A stretch of 64,000 nt of DNA, from NCBI RefSeq assembly GCF_950097975.1, contig NZ_CATNHF010000028.1, forward strand, positions 243,995 through 307,994. Direction: 5' to 3'. The notes under the pieces were generated by a model. The model had not been told where the DNA came from. It saw nothing but the letters and a program-made list of their open reading frames with translations, and did not search any database. Position 1 is the first letter of the stretch. The number at the start of each line of letters is the position of its first letter. The translations under genes and the position numbers were made by a program. This DNA is from Microbacterium sp. T2.11-28. Lineage in GTDB: Bacteria > Actinomycetota > Actinomycetes > Actinomycetales > Microbacteriaceae. Shown here one piece after another: positions 16,272 to 24,039 of this stretch.

Positions 16272-17060
16272 TCAGCACCCGATGCCGTTCGGGTCTTCGT
16301 GGCAGGTGCGCTCCACGAGCGCGGTCCGCGCCTCGAGGATATCCACGGTGGTGGCCCCGGCGGGGACGGCGAGGGGGCCGTCGACGGGGATCCAGCCGGT
16401 GCCGAAGTCGACGTCCGCGGCGAAGTGCACGACGCTGGTGATGACGTACTCGCCGCGTTCCCGGTAGGTGTGGCTCGTGTCGGTCGCAGTGAACTGCGCG
16501 AGACCCAGCTGCCGCCACGTGACGCCCCCGGTCGGGGATTCCCGCGTCGCTCCGTCGCCGTAGTCGAACGTGAACGACACCGGACGGAAGCGGACCGTCA
16601 CGGGCATGTCGAACAGTTCTCCGGTGCGCGTGTGCGTGCGGGCGACCGTGACGACGTTGAGGGGGAGTCCGGCGATGCCCACACCGTCGGGCTCGGGGAC
16701 CGGGGCTGCCAGCCGCGGCGCGAAGGACGCGACGTCGGTGAGCGTGGTCTCCTGGCGCATCACCACCTCGTAGGTGCTGCACCGGTTCAGCGGACTGTCG
16801 CACGTCTCGGACTCGGGTTCACCTACATCCGAGACGGGGTCGCTGGTGCCCCCGTCACCTGGTCGGTCGGATTCGCCCAGCTTCTCGGCTGACACATGCA
16901 CTTCGCCTTCGCTGATGCTCGACTTCGATCCGCAGAGACCTGCGTCCTTCTCGTCGAGCGAGCAGACACTTGCCGTCGCGATGGCTAGCAGAAGCGTCGC
17001 GGTTAGCACGATGCCGAGCTCTCGCGGCTGTCGACGATAAAGAATCGATCCGCTCGCCAA
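16272..17060 (-). CDS. Secreted PKD-domain protein
   Basis: 262-residue exported protein if started at the TTG at 17060, which gives a signal peptide with a basic region (LYRRQPRELG) and hydrophobic core (IVLTATLLLAIATA). A GTG at 17009 would remove the basic region but overlaps the upstream stop by only 7 bases. Residues about 170-225 form a PKD-like fold: FTFDYGDGAT and later HTYRERGEYVITSVVHF are the signature strands. The linker before it is rich in Ser, Asp, Glu and Pro. PKD domains usually mediate surface protein contacts. It follows the lipoprotein gene and overlaps it. GC content is lower than in its neighbours at the 5' end. Confidence 0.72.
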   Translation of the reverse strand: MASGSILYRRQPRELGIVLTATLLLAIATASVCSLDEKDAGLCGSKSSISEGEVHVSAEKLGESDRPGDGGTSDPVSDVGEPESETCDSPLNRCSTYEVVMRQETTLTDVASFAPRLAAPVPEPDGVGIAGLPLNVVTVARTHTRTGELFDMPVTVRFRPVSFTFDYGDGATRESPTGGVTWRQLGLAQFTATDTSHTYRERGEYVITSVVHFAADVDFGTGWIPVDGPLAVPAGATTVDILEARTALVERTCHEDPNGIGC

Positions 17061-17524
17061 GCCAAGTCGATTTCGAGAGAACCGGACGGCGAGCGCTCCG
17101 CGGGCGTAATGTCCACGCCTCTCGAGTCAAGAAGCCGAGTCCCCGAGCTGTCCACGCATACTTGAATCGTCGCTTCGTCGTGTGTGGAAGTGAGGCCGAT
17201 AACGTCGGTTACCGAAGTCTTGCCAACGAGGCGTATGCCCTCGGCGGAGAATCGACGCCGCGCCTCCAGGCTTGACTTCCGAGCAGCGCCGGAGAGATAC
17301 GACACCGGGTCGGGCGCGCGCTGATCCGCACGTCGTGCGTTTACCGCGTCGACGTAGGCGCGGTAGGTCGCCTCGGCGGCGGCGAAGGCTTCCGCCTCCG
17401 AAGCGAAGCCGGTCGCGGTCGGCAGGGGAGTCGGAGTCGGGTCCGGCGCGCAGCCGATCAACGCGACGGCGACGGCGGTGCACCAGAGCCCCGCCGCCGC
17501 CTTCGCCGCATGCCTTTCCCCCAT
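17003..17524 (-). CDS. Putative lipoprotein, unknown function
   Basis: 173-residue lipoprotein with a clean signal: basic start (MGERHAAK), hydrophobic core and lipobox LIGC (Cys25), followed by a Pro/Thr-rich tether. The mature part, about 150 residues, starts with EAFAAAEATYRAYVDAVNARR, a pattern common in small actinobacterial lipoproteins with a cone-shaped (NTF2-like) fold; this fold assignment is inference. It ends with RFFIVDSRESSASC. The ATG at 17524 is supported by TACCGT 7 bases upstream. It overlaps the PKD gene, so the two are probably one transcript and may act together at the surface. Confidence 0.75.
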   Translation of the reverse strand: MGERHAAKAAAGLWCTAVAVALIGCAPDPTPTPLPTATGFASEAEAFAAAEATYRAYVDAVNARRADQRAPDPVSYLSGAARKSSLEARRRFSAEGIRLVGKTSVTDVIGLTSTHDEATIQVCVDSSGTRLLDSRGVDITPAERSPSGSLEIDLAWRADRFFIVDSRESSASC

Positions 17525-17531
17525 GGCCGTC

Positions 17532-17537
17532 ACGGTA
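17532..17537 (-). promoter_or_regulatory. -10 element of the lipoprotein/PKD pair
   Basis: Minus-strand TACCGT ends 7 bases before the lipoprotein ATG, placing the transcript start on the start codon. No ribosome site is present in the gap. Confidence 0.35.
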
Positions 17538-17594
17538 GTCAGGAGCTGCGGGCGCCTGCTGCGGTTATCCACAGGGCGAGGGGCGGTGGCGCCG

Positions 17595-17600
17595 TAGAGT
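17595..17600 (+). promoter_or_regulatory. -10 element of the YchJ-family gene
   Basis: TAGAGT ends 6 bases before the ATG at 17607. The purine-rich CGGAGG in the gap touches the start codon, too close to work as a ribosome site, so a leaderless message is more likely. Confidence 0.4.
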
Positions 17601-17606
17601 CGGAGG

Positions 17607-18047
17607 ATGGCCGCCCGCTCCTCGTCGCTCTCCGGATCCGCCTTCGGCGCCGGCGCCCGGCGCACTCCTGCGGACGCCGACGCGTGCCCGTGCGGGGCGG
17701 GACGCTTCGGCGACTGCTGCGGGCCGGTCCTCGGCGGTGCCGCGGCGCCGACGGCGCTCGCGCTCATGCGCTCGCGGTACACCGCGTTCGCGCTCGGGGC
17801 GCGCCGGCACCTGGAGGACACGTGGCACCCCTCGACCCGGCCGACCAGGCTCGACCTCGACGACGACCTGGAGTGGTCGTCGCTCACCATCGACGAGGTC
17901 GTCGGGGGAGAGCCCGGTGACCGGCGCGGCGTGGTCGCCTTCCGTGCGCGGTGGCGCGACGGACGATCCTCGGGGGAGCTCGCGGAGCGCAGCAGGTTCG
18001 TCTTCCAAGAGGGACGCTGGTGGTACGTGGACGGCGAGGTCGGCTAG
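17607..18047 (+). CDS. YchJ/UPF0225 family protein with SEC-C motif
   Basis: 146-residue protein of the YchJ family. The N-terminal zinc-binding SEC-C-like motif is CPCGAGRFGDCCG at about residues 28-40, followed by the family signature ALMRSRYTAFALG and the central HLEDTWHPSTRP. The rest is the NTF2-like YchJ middle domain, ending in RFVFQEGRWWYVDGEV. The biochemical role is unknown. It is divergent from the lipoprotein with about 80 bases between starts. Length and motifs match the family, so the assignment is firm even though the function is not. Confidence 0.9.
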   Translation: MAARSSSLSGSAFGAGARRTPADADACPCGAGRFGDCCGPVLGGAAAPTALALMRSRYTAFALGARRHLEDTWHPSTRPTRLDLDDDLEWSSLTIDEVVGGEPGDRRGVVAFRARWRDGRSSGELAERSRFVFQEGRWWYVDGEVG

Positions 18048-18081
18048 GCGACCGCCCCTGCCACGGCGGCGGTCGTTCTGA

Positions 18082-18087
18082 TACTCT
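18082..18087 (+). promoter_or_regulatory. -10 element of rpsA
   Basis: TACTCT in TCTGATACTCTGGAG is the best -10 candidate upstream of rpsA. It predicts a long leader of about 155 bases, which contains the two hairpins listed separately. Confidence 0.4.
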
Positions 18088-18090
18088 GGA

Positions 18091-18186
18091 GTGTCACTCA
18101 CCTGGCGGTTTCGCCATGCCTTCGTGACACGCAATCCCATCCACATCGCTGCGACCGTGGCATCCGCTCGTCCTCGGACGGATGCC
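18091..18186 (+). promoter_or_regulatory. Structured 5' leader of rpsA
   Basis: Two hairpins lie in the leader. The first pairs GTGTCAC (18091-18097) with GTGACAC (18124-18130) and has an inner stem TGGCG/CGCCA (18103-18107 with 18112-18116, loop GTTT). The second pairs GGCATCCG (18159-18166) with CGGATGCC (18179-18186). Ribosomal protein S1 controls its own mRNA in other bacteria, so an autoregulatory leader is plausible here but not shown. About 60 unstructured, A/C-rich bases separate the second hairpin from the start codon. Confidence 0.45.
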
Positions 18187-18245
18187 GGGGCACCACGTCC
18201 CAGGCGCGCAGCCCGACACCCAACCCAACAAGGACAACCCACTAC

Positions 18246-19697
18246 ATGACTACCGCAACGACCGCCCCGGCCACCAAGCAGGTCGCCATCAACGACATCG
18301 GATCTGCTGAAGACTTCCTGGCCGCGGTCGAGAAGACCCTCAAGTTCTTCAACGACGGAGACCTCATCGAAGGCACCGTCGTGAAGATCGACCGCGACGA
18401 GGTCCTCCTCGACGTCGGATACAAGACCGAGGGCGTCATCCCCTCGCGCGAGCTCTCGATCAAGCACGACGTCGACCCGAACGAGGTCGTCAAGGTCGGC
18501 GACGAGGTCGAGGCCCTGGTCCTCCAGAAGGAGGACAAGGAAGGCCGCCTGATCCTGTCCAAGAAGCGCGCCCAGTACGAGCGCGCATGGGGCGACGTGG
18601 AGAAGATCAAGGAGAACGACGGTGTGGTCACCGGCTCCGTGATCGAGGTCGTCAAGGGTGGACTCATCGTCGACATCGGCCTCCGCGGCTTCCTGCCGGC
18701 CTCGCTCATCGAGCTGCGCCGCGTCCGCGACCTCACGCCGTACCTCGGCCAGGAGATCGAGGCGAAGATCCTCGAGCTCGACAAGAACCGCAACAACGTC
18801 GTGCTCTCGCGCCGCGCCCTGCTGGAGCAGACGCAGTCCGAGTCGCGCACCACGTTCCTCAACAACCTGCACAAGGGCCAGGTCCGCAAGGGCGTCGTCT
18901 CGTCGATCGTCAACTTCGGTGCGTTCGTCGACCTGGGCGGCGTGGACGGCCTCGTGCACGTCTCCGAGCTCTCGTGGAAGCACATCGAGCACGCGTCCGA
19001 GGTCGTCGAGGTCGGCCAGGAGGTCACCGTCGAGATCCTCGAGGTCGACCTGGACCGCGAGCGCGTCTCGCTGTCGCTGAAGGCGACGCAGGAGGACCCG
19101 TGGCAGGTCTTCGCCCGCACGCACGCGATCGGTCAGGTCGCTCCGGGCAAGGTCACCAAGCTCGTCCCGTTCGGCGCGTTCGTCCGCGTCGCCGACGGCA
19201 TCGAGGGCCTCGTGCACATCTCGGAGCTGTCGGGCAAGCACGTCGAGCTCGCCGAGCAGGTCGTGTCGGTCGGCGAAGAGGTCTTCGTCAAGATCATCGA
19301 CATCGATCTCGAGCGTCGCCGCATCTCGCTGTCGCTCAAGCAGGCCAACGAGTCGGTCGACCCCAACGGCACCGAGTTCGACCCGGCGCTGTACGGCATG
19401 GCGACCGAGTACGACGAGAACGGCGAGTACAAGTACCCCGAGGGCTTCGACCCCGAGTCGGGTGCCTGGCTCGAGGGCTTCGACGCTCAGCGCGAGAAGT
19501 GGGAGCAGGAGTACGCCGCTGCCCAGGGTCGCTGGGAGGCTCACAAGGCCGCTGTCGCCAAGGCTCTCGAGGCCGAGGCTGCGGCGCCGGCCGAGGCCGG
19601 TGGGTCGTCCTTCTCGTCCGACGTCTCGAGCGTCGGCGGCACGCTGGCCGACGACGAGGCCCTCGCCGCGCTGCGCGAGAAGCTCTCCGGCCGCTGA
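18246..19697 (+). CDS. rpsA: 30S ribosomal protein S1
   Basis: 483-residue RNA-binding protein with four S1 repeats, at about residues 37-107, 123-190, 210-280 and 295-365, as in actinobacteria rather than the six of enterobacteria. Each has the strand pattern of the fold (for example GDLIEGTVVKIDRDEVLLDVG and GQVRKGVVSSIVNFGAFVDLG). The C-terminal tail of about 115 residues is acidic and Ala-rich. It binds mRNA on the 30S subunit; with many apparently leaderless messages in this genome its exact role in initiation is open. ATG follows ACAAGGACAACC. A strong terminator follows. Confidence 0.97.
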   Translation: MTTATTAPATKQVAINDIGSAEDFLAAVEKTLKFFNDGDLIEGTVVKIDRDEVLLDVGYKTEGVIPSRELSIKHDVDPNEVVKVGDEVEALVLQKEDKEGRLILSKKRAQYERAWGDVEKIKENDGVVTGSVIEVVKGGLIVDIGLRGFLPASLIELRRVRDLTPYLGQEIEAKILELDKNRNNVVLSRRALLEQTQSESRTTFLNNLHKGQVRKGVVSSIVNFGAFVDLGGVDGLVHVSELSWKHIEHASEVVEVGQEVTVEILEVDLDRERVSLSLKATQEDPWQVFARTHAIGQVAPGKVTKLVPFGAFVRVADGIEGLVHISELSGKHVELAEQVVSVGEEVFVKIIDIDLERRRISLSLKQANESVDPNGTEFDPALYGMATEYDENGEYKYPEGFDPESGAWLEGFDAQREKWEQEYAAAQGRWEAHKAAVAKALEAEAAAPAEAGGSSFSSDVSSVGGTLADDEALAALREKLSGR

Positions 19698-19724
19698 TCT
19701 GATCAGCTGAGCCGAATCGCTCCG

Positions 19725-19758
19725 AAGGGGGCCGTGACCGTCAGGTCACGGCCCCCTT
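19725..19758 (+). terminator. Rho-independent type terminator of rpsA
   Basis: A perfect 15-base-pair stem (arms 19725-19739 and 19744-19758, loop GTCA) rich in G/C, 28 bases after the rpsA stop. The arms read AAGGGGGCCGTGACC and its complement. A short pyrimidine run follows (CTTCC is part of the end), not a classic T tract. It is the best terminator in the window. Confidence 0.85.
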
Positions 19759-19783
19759 CCGCGTATGCGGGGGGATCGGGCTG

Positions 19784-19789
19784 TAACGT
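19784..19789 (+). promoter_or_regulatory. -10 element of the sensor kinase gene
   Basis: TAACGT ends 6 bases before the GTG at 19796, so the message is probably leaderless. It lies only 25 bases after the rpsA terminator. Confidence 0.4.
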
Positions 19790-19795
19790 CTCTGT

Positions 19796-21433
19796 GTGAC
19801 CATCCCCGGACCAGCGGCGGCACCGAGCCTCATCGGTCGCGGTCGCGACCGATCGCTCCTGCTGAACCAGGTCCTGCTCGGGGCGGTCGTGCTCCTGGCG
19901 GCTGTGCTGGTCGTGCTCTTCGACAAGGTCGCCGACGGCACGCTGCTCATGCTGGGGGTGGCGATCGTCTTCGTGGCGACCGGTGCCGCCTTCATCCTGC
20001 CGTGGAACACGTTTCCCGCGCTGGCGATCCTCATCCTGCCGCTCGTGGACATCGCCGCCATCACGCTCCTGCGGGCCGCGGCGCCGGAGGCCTCGCTGGG
20101 GCTGCTGTGGGCGTTCCCCGCGATCTGGATCGGATCAGCCTTCGGCGGCTGGGGAGCGGTGCTCGGCGTCACGCTCATCTCGGTCTCGTTCTGGAGCCTC
20201 GTCTGGACCGACCCGCAGCAGGAGATCGGTCCGACGACCTTCCTGTTCCCGGTCATGATCGCGGGCCTGGCGACGGTGGCCGCGCTCGCATCGAAGCGCA
20301 CCCTCGCCCAGCGCGTGCTGCTGGACAAGCAGTCCCAGTACCTCCAGCGCTCGGTGGAGCGCGCACGCAGCCAGGAGGATCTGGTCACCGAGGTGCTGCA
20401 GGCGGTCGACTTCGGGGTGATCCGGCTCACCCCCGAGGGATCCCTCGTCGTGACCAACGAGGCCCACGGGCGTCTGCAGCGGGCGCGCGCCGACACCTCG
20501 CGCGCGTACGCGGCCGACGGCATCACCCCGATCGGCGACGAGGATCTCCCGCTGGCACGCGCCCGGCGCGGCGAGGAGTTCGAGAACGCCCTGGTGTGGC
20601 ACGGGGATCCCGGAGAGGAGCGCCGGCGCGCGCTCAAGTCGACGGCGCGGCGGCTCTACGACAAGGACCTCTCCGACGCCGGCATGATCATCGTCACCCT
20701 CGACGTCACGGCCGAGGAACTCGCTCTGCGCGCGCGCGAGGACCTCGTGGCATCCGTCTCCCACGAGCTGCGCACGCCGCTGACCTCGATCATGGGATAC
20801 GTCGAGCTGGCCCTCGACGACCCGAACCTCTCCCCGGTCAGCCGGCGCAGCCTGGAGGTGGTCGAGCGGAACTCCAGCCGGCTGCTCGATCTCGTCGCCG
20901 ATCTCCTGACGGCGTCGGCGGCGTCGCATCGCGGGGTCGAGCTGACGCTCCGACCCGAGCCCACGGATCTGTCCGTCGTCGTGGAGGCCGCGGTGGAGGC
21001 GGCGATGCCGCGGGCGGTCGAGCGCCGTGTGACGGTGGCGCTCGACGCCGTGGAGAAGGTGCGTGCCCTCGCGGACCCGCTGCGGATGCGTCAGGTCATC
21101 GACAATCTGCTCTCCAACGCGATCAAGTACAACAATCCGGGCGGCCGTATCGACGTCGGGCTGACCAGCGATGGCACGCACGTCTGGCTGGCCGTCAGCG
21201 ACAACGGGCCGGGGATCCCCGAGAGCGAGCTGCCCCGCCTGTTCGAGCGCTTCTTCCGCTCGGGACTGGTGCGCAACTCCACCACCCACGGCAGCGGGCT
21301 CGGGCTGGCCATCAGCCGCGAGATCGTCCGGGCGCACGGCGGGGAGATCACCGTGCGCACCACGCTCGACGAAGGAGCCACCTTCATCGTGCGGCTTCCG
21401 GCCACCTCGGCCAGAGAGGATGAGGGATCGTGA
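19796..21433 (+). CDS. Sensor histidine kinase
   Basis: 545-residue membrane kinase. The first 175 residues hold about five or six hydrophobic segments with very short loops, so it probably senses within or at the membrane. A coiled linker (SQYLQRSVERARSQEDL) and a PAS-like domain (about 195-310, VDFGVIRLTPEGSLVVTNEA) follow. The HisKA domain carries the phospho-acceptor His323 in SVSHELRTPLTS, and the ATPase domain has the N box (DNLLSNAIKYN), G1 (DNGPGIP), F box (FERFFRS) and G2 (GSGLGLA). The stop overlaps the next gene's GTG by four bases. The likely partner is the convergent response regulator at 22613-23413. Confidence 0.93.
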   Translation: MTIPGPAAAPSLIGRGRDRSLLLNQVLLGAVVLLAAVLVVLFDKVADGTLLMLGVAIVFVATGAAFILPWNTFPALAILILPLVDIAAITLLRAAAPEASLGLLWAFPAIWIGSAFGGWGAVLGVTLISVSFWSLVWTDPQQEIGPTTFLFPVMIAGLATVAALASKRTLAQRVLLDKQSQYLQRSVERARSQEDLVTEVLQAVDFGVIRLTPEGSLVVTNEAHGRLQRARADTSRAYAADGITPIGDEDLPLARARRGEEFENALVWHGDPGEERRRALKSTARRLYDKDLSDAGMIIVTLDVTAEELALRAREDLVASVSHELRTPLTSIMGYVELALDDPNLSPVSRRSLEVVERNSSRLLDLVADLLTASAASHRGVELTLRPEPTDLSVVVEAAVEAAMPRAVERRVTVALDAVEKVRALADPLRMRQVIDNLLSNAIKYNNPGGRIDVGLTSDGTHVWLAVSDNGPGIPESELPRLFERFFRSGLVRNSTTHGSGLGLAISREIVRAHGGEITVRTTLDEGATFIVRLPATSAREDEGS

Positions 21434-22623
21434 TCGATCTGTTCACCGTGAACCTGATCGTGGCGCTGGTCACGATCACCTCCGGAGTGCTCTACCTGGT
21501 CGAGACGCTGCTTCGCCGGGAAGTCGGCGCCGGACGGGTGTGGGCGCTGGCGTTCCTGAGCGGCATGCTCACCGTCACCGCCTACCTCGTGTGGCAGGCC
21601 TCCGACGAGCCGTGGGTGGCGATCGCCATCGGCAACTCGGCCCTGGTGGCGACGGGAGGCTTCTTCTGGCTGGGGGCGCGCACCTTCAACGGCCGACGCA
21701 TCCGCACCGCGGGGATCGTCGTCGCCGTGTCGGTCGGCATCGAGTTCCTCGCGACGCTTCTCCCCGGTCCCGATGCCGACGAGTGGGCGGGGTCGGTGAC
21801 GATGTTCATCGGAGTCGCGTCCTTCGCTCTGCTGGCCGCCGTCGAGTCCCGCCGCGGCGCCATGGGGGCGCTCCTGAGCTCGATGGGCTTCACGATCGTG
21901 CTCGCACTCGTCGCGCTCTACTATTACGCCCGCGCCGTCGTGCTGGCGACGGAGGGTCCGCAGGGCGAGATCTTCACCACCTGGTTCTCATCGAGCATCA
22001 CGGGACTCGTGTCGATCGTGCTCACGATCGTGGCCCTGACGACGGCGACGATGCTGCGCAGCGGCCGGGTCACGGTGCGGCACGACGGGGGACACTCGAC
22101 CCTGCACGTGTCGCCGGACGGGATCCTCAGCGCCGCGTCGCTGAGCGCCGCGCTGCCGAGCGTGCTGTCGCGGGCGCGCGCGGCCGACGAGCTCTTCGGT
22201 GTCGTCGCGCTGCGCATCGACGATCTCTCCCAGATCGGTCTCGCGTTCGGCACGGGGGAGCAGGAGGCGATCTCCGAGCTCTGGCGCTCGGGCGTGCGGC
22301 GCTACGCGCCCACCTTCTCGCTCGTGGGGCCGGCCGACGACGACGCGATGCTCATCGCGTTCGAGCCCGTCTCACGTGCCGACGCCCCCCGGGTCGCAAG
22401 CCGCGTGCAGCGGCGGCTGCTCGACGACTTCGCCGCCCGAGGGAGCGCTGTCATCCCGGTCGTCGGCATCGGCGTCGCGTTGAGCGACGACCTGGGCTAC
22501 GACCCGAAGACGCTCGTGGACGCTGCGCAGCGCGCGGCCAAGCGATCCTCGACCGACCCGGACGCGTCGGTGATCGTCGCCGAGTCGGACTCCGAGGAGG
22601 GGATGGGCCGCGTCAGAGGGTGA
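21430..22623 (+). CDS. Membrane protein with degenerate GGDEF-like domain
   Basis: 397-residue protein. Residues about 5-205 contain some six or seven membrane helices. The cytoplasmic C-terminal part (about 230-390) resembles a GGDEF domain: VVALRIDDLSQIGLAFGTGEQ matches the early strand and helix, and DPKTLVDAAQRAAKRSSTD matches the closing helix. Where GGDEF is expected, near residue 300, the sequence reads LVGPADDDAMLIAF, so the diguanylate cyclase motif is lost. The GTG start overlaps the kinase stop (GTGA), so the two proteins are made together. It may be a signalling partner of the kinase; this is inference. The 3' end overlaps the response regulator gene by 11 bases. Confidence 0.75.
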   Translation: MIDLFTVNLIVALVTITSGVLYLVETLLRREVGAGRVWALAFLSGMLTVTAYLVWQASDEPWVAIAIGNSALVATGGFFWLGARTFNGRRIRTAGIVVAVSVGIEFLATLLPGPDADEWAGSVTMFIGVASFALLAAVESRRGAMGALLSSMGFTIVLALVALYYYARAVVLATEGPQGEIFTTWFSSSITGLVSIVLTIVALTTATMLRSGRVTVRHDGGHSTLHVSPDGILSAASLSAALPSVLSRARAADELFGVVALRIDDLSQIGLAFGTGEQEAISELWRSGVRRYAPTFSLVGPADDDAMLIAFEPVSRADAPRVASRVQRRLLDDFAARGSAVIPVVGIGVALSDDLGYDPKTLVDAAQRAAKRSSTDPDASVIVAESDSEEGMGRVRG

Positions 22624-23413
22624 GGCGGTAGCCGATGCCGCGGATCGTCTCGATCCAGCGGGGCTGCGCGGCCGACTCGCCGAGCTTGCGGCGGAGGTTC
22701 GCGACGTGCACCTCGATCGCCCGGGTGTCGTGCTCGCTGACGAAGCCGATGCCGAGGTGGCTCTCGCCGCGGAGCATCAGCGCCAGCTCGTTCTTGCCGA
22801 CGACGCGGCGGCCGGCGCTGAGCAGATCGTGCAGGATGTCGAATTCGCTTCGCGTGAGGTCGAGCGTCTCCTCGTCCGCCACCGCGACGCGCATGTCGGG
22901 GTGGAGCCGGAGCCCCTTGTGCTCCAGCCATCCCGCCTCGTCCGGAGCAGGGGCGGGGATGTTCGGGACCGTCGCCTCGACGCCCGCCGGCAGGTCGGGA
23001 AGCCCGAAGGTGCGCGGGCGTCGCAGCATGGCCTCGATCCGCGCACGCAGCTCGCGCGGGCGGAAGGGCTTGGTGACGTAGTCGTCGGCGCCCGCCTGAA
23101 GGCCCTGCAGCGTGTCGATCTCGTCGGCGCGCGCGGTCAGCATGACGATGTACGTGCCACTCACCGACCGGATCCGGCGCGCCGTCTCGAACCCGTCCAT
23201 GCCGGGCAGGCTCACATCGAGCGTCGTCACGATCGGCTGGTGCGTCTTGATGAGGTCCAGCCCCTCGACGCCGTTGCCGGCGGAGAACACGCGGAAGCCC
23301 GCTTGATCGAGGACGTCGGTGACGAGAGCACGGATATCCGGATCGTCTTCGATCACGACGGCGACCTGTGAGTCCGGCAACGGGAATCCCTCCGACTGCC
23401 GGTCGGGCAACAT
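22613..23413 (-). CDS. OmpR/PhoB-type response regulator
   Basis: 266-residue DNA-binding response regulator. The receiver domain has the acidic pocket IEDDPD, phospho-acceptor Asp66 in TTLDVSLPGMDG, and Lys115 in VTKPF. After a longer than usual linker (Pro- and Ala-rich, about residues 135-165) comes the winged helix domain, with LDLTRSEFDILHDLL and the recognition region IEVHVANLRRKLGE ending in ETIRGIGYRLTL. I chose ATG 23413; a TATCAT hexamer lies about 22 bases upstream. An ATG at 23494 overlaps the next gene's stop but adds 27 unlikely residues. It converges on the kinase pair, its probable partner. Confidence 0.92.
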   Translation of the reverse strand: MLPDRQSEGFPLPDSQVAVVIEDDPDIRALVTDVLDQAGFRVFSAGNGVEGLDLIKTHQPIVTTLDVSLPGMDGFETARRIRSVSGTYIVMLTARADEIDTLQGLQAGADDYVTKPFRPRELRARIEAMLRRPRTFGLPDLPAGVEATVPNIPAPAPDEAGWLEHKGLRLHPDMRVAVADEETLDLTRSEFDILHDLLSAGRRVVGKNELALMLRGESHLGIGFVSEHDTRAIEVHVANLRRKLGESAAQPRWIETIRGIGYRLTL

Positions 23414-23435
23414 GTTCACGTGACCGGCATCCGCG

Positions 23436-23441
23436 ATGATA
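23436..23441 (-). promoter_or_regulatory. -10 element of the response regulator
   Basis: Minus-strand TATCAT in GGGATATCATCG lies between the exported-protein gene and the response regulator. It would give a leader of about 10-16 bases before the GTG at 23419 or the ATG at 23413, which supports a start downstream of 23436. Confidence 0.35.
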
Positions 23442-23490
23442 TCCCAGAAGACGTGCCGGAACGGGACGGGGACGGGCTGTGTCGGGACGC

Positions 23491-24039
23491 TCATCCGCAG
23501 CTCACGGCGGTCGACGAGCGGTTCTCGACCACCTGGAAGTAGATCTGGCTCGAGCTTCCCCATCCCCAGTTCGTGGGCGTCTTCGCGGTCAGCGTCGGCA
23601 GCTGGGCGCAGGTCCAGCCGTTCGTGGGGATGGCCTGCCCGTTGCCGACGAGACCGGCCGTGCTCCACGAGAAGTTCGACGATGCGCCCGCGACGGCGAG
23701 GCTGATGGTGAACTGCACGTATCCGTTGCCGGCGTTGGTGTTGAAGCCGACGGTGTAGCCGCGCTGGCGGTTGGGGGCGGTGCCCCACTCGTCCGCCGTC
23801 ACCGACGTGACCGTGCAGCGGCCGCCGTTCTTCACGCTGCCGTCGGCGTTCATCGCCGTGCAGCCGTAGCTGGTGGGTGCGGACCACGTGCCGCCCGTGG
23901 CGACCGCCGACGCGAAGGACTTGTCGTTCCATGCGGCATGCGTGTCCTGAACGGCACCGGCGGCGGCGCCCGCCCCGACGACGATCAGCAGTGCGGCGGC
24001 CACGGCGGCCACCCGCGCGCGCAGACGCACGCGGGTCAC
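23491..24039 (-). CDS. SipW-dependent-type exported protein
   Basis: 182-residue exported protein. The N-terminus MTRVRLRARV plus a hydrophobic stretch ends at AVQDTHAAWNDKSFASA, the signature of proteins cleaved by SipW-like (ER-type) signal peptidases, as in TasA and camelysin. The mature part contains four cysteines (TSYGCTAMN, GGRCTV, TCAQL and the C-terminal VSCG), so disulfides are likely, and a beta-rich pattern with many Ser, Thr, Asn and Trp. The GTG at 24039 has AGGAGG six bases upstream and overlaps the LPXTG gene stop (GTGA). It is last in the cassette with the signal peptidase. Confidence 0.82.
   Translation of the reverse strand: MTRVRLRARVAAVAAALLIVVGAGAAAGAVQDTHAAWNDKSFASAVATGGTWSAPTSYGCTAMNADGSVKNGGRCTVTSVTADEWGTAPNRQRGYTVGFNTNAGNGYVQFTISLAVAGASSNFSWSTAGLVGNGQAIPTNGWTCAQLPTLTAKTPTNWGWGSSSQIYFQVVENRSSTAVSCG

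Noticed and set aside
23414..23494. Longer response regulator starting at ATG 23494, overlapping the exported-protein stop
   Set aside because: The added 27 residues do not resemble a receiver N-terminus, and a -10 hexamer lies inside them; the overlap is probably chance.
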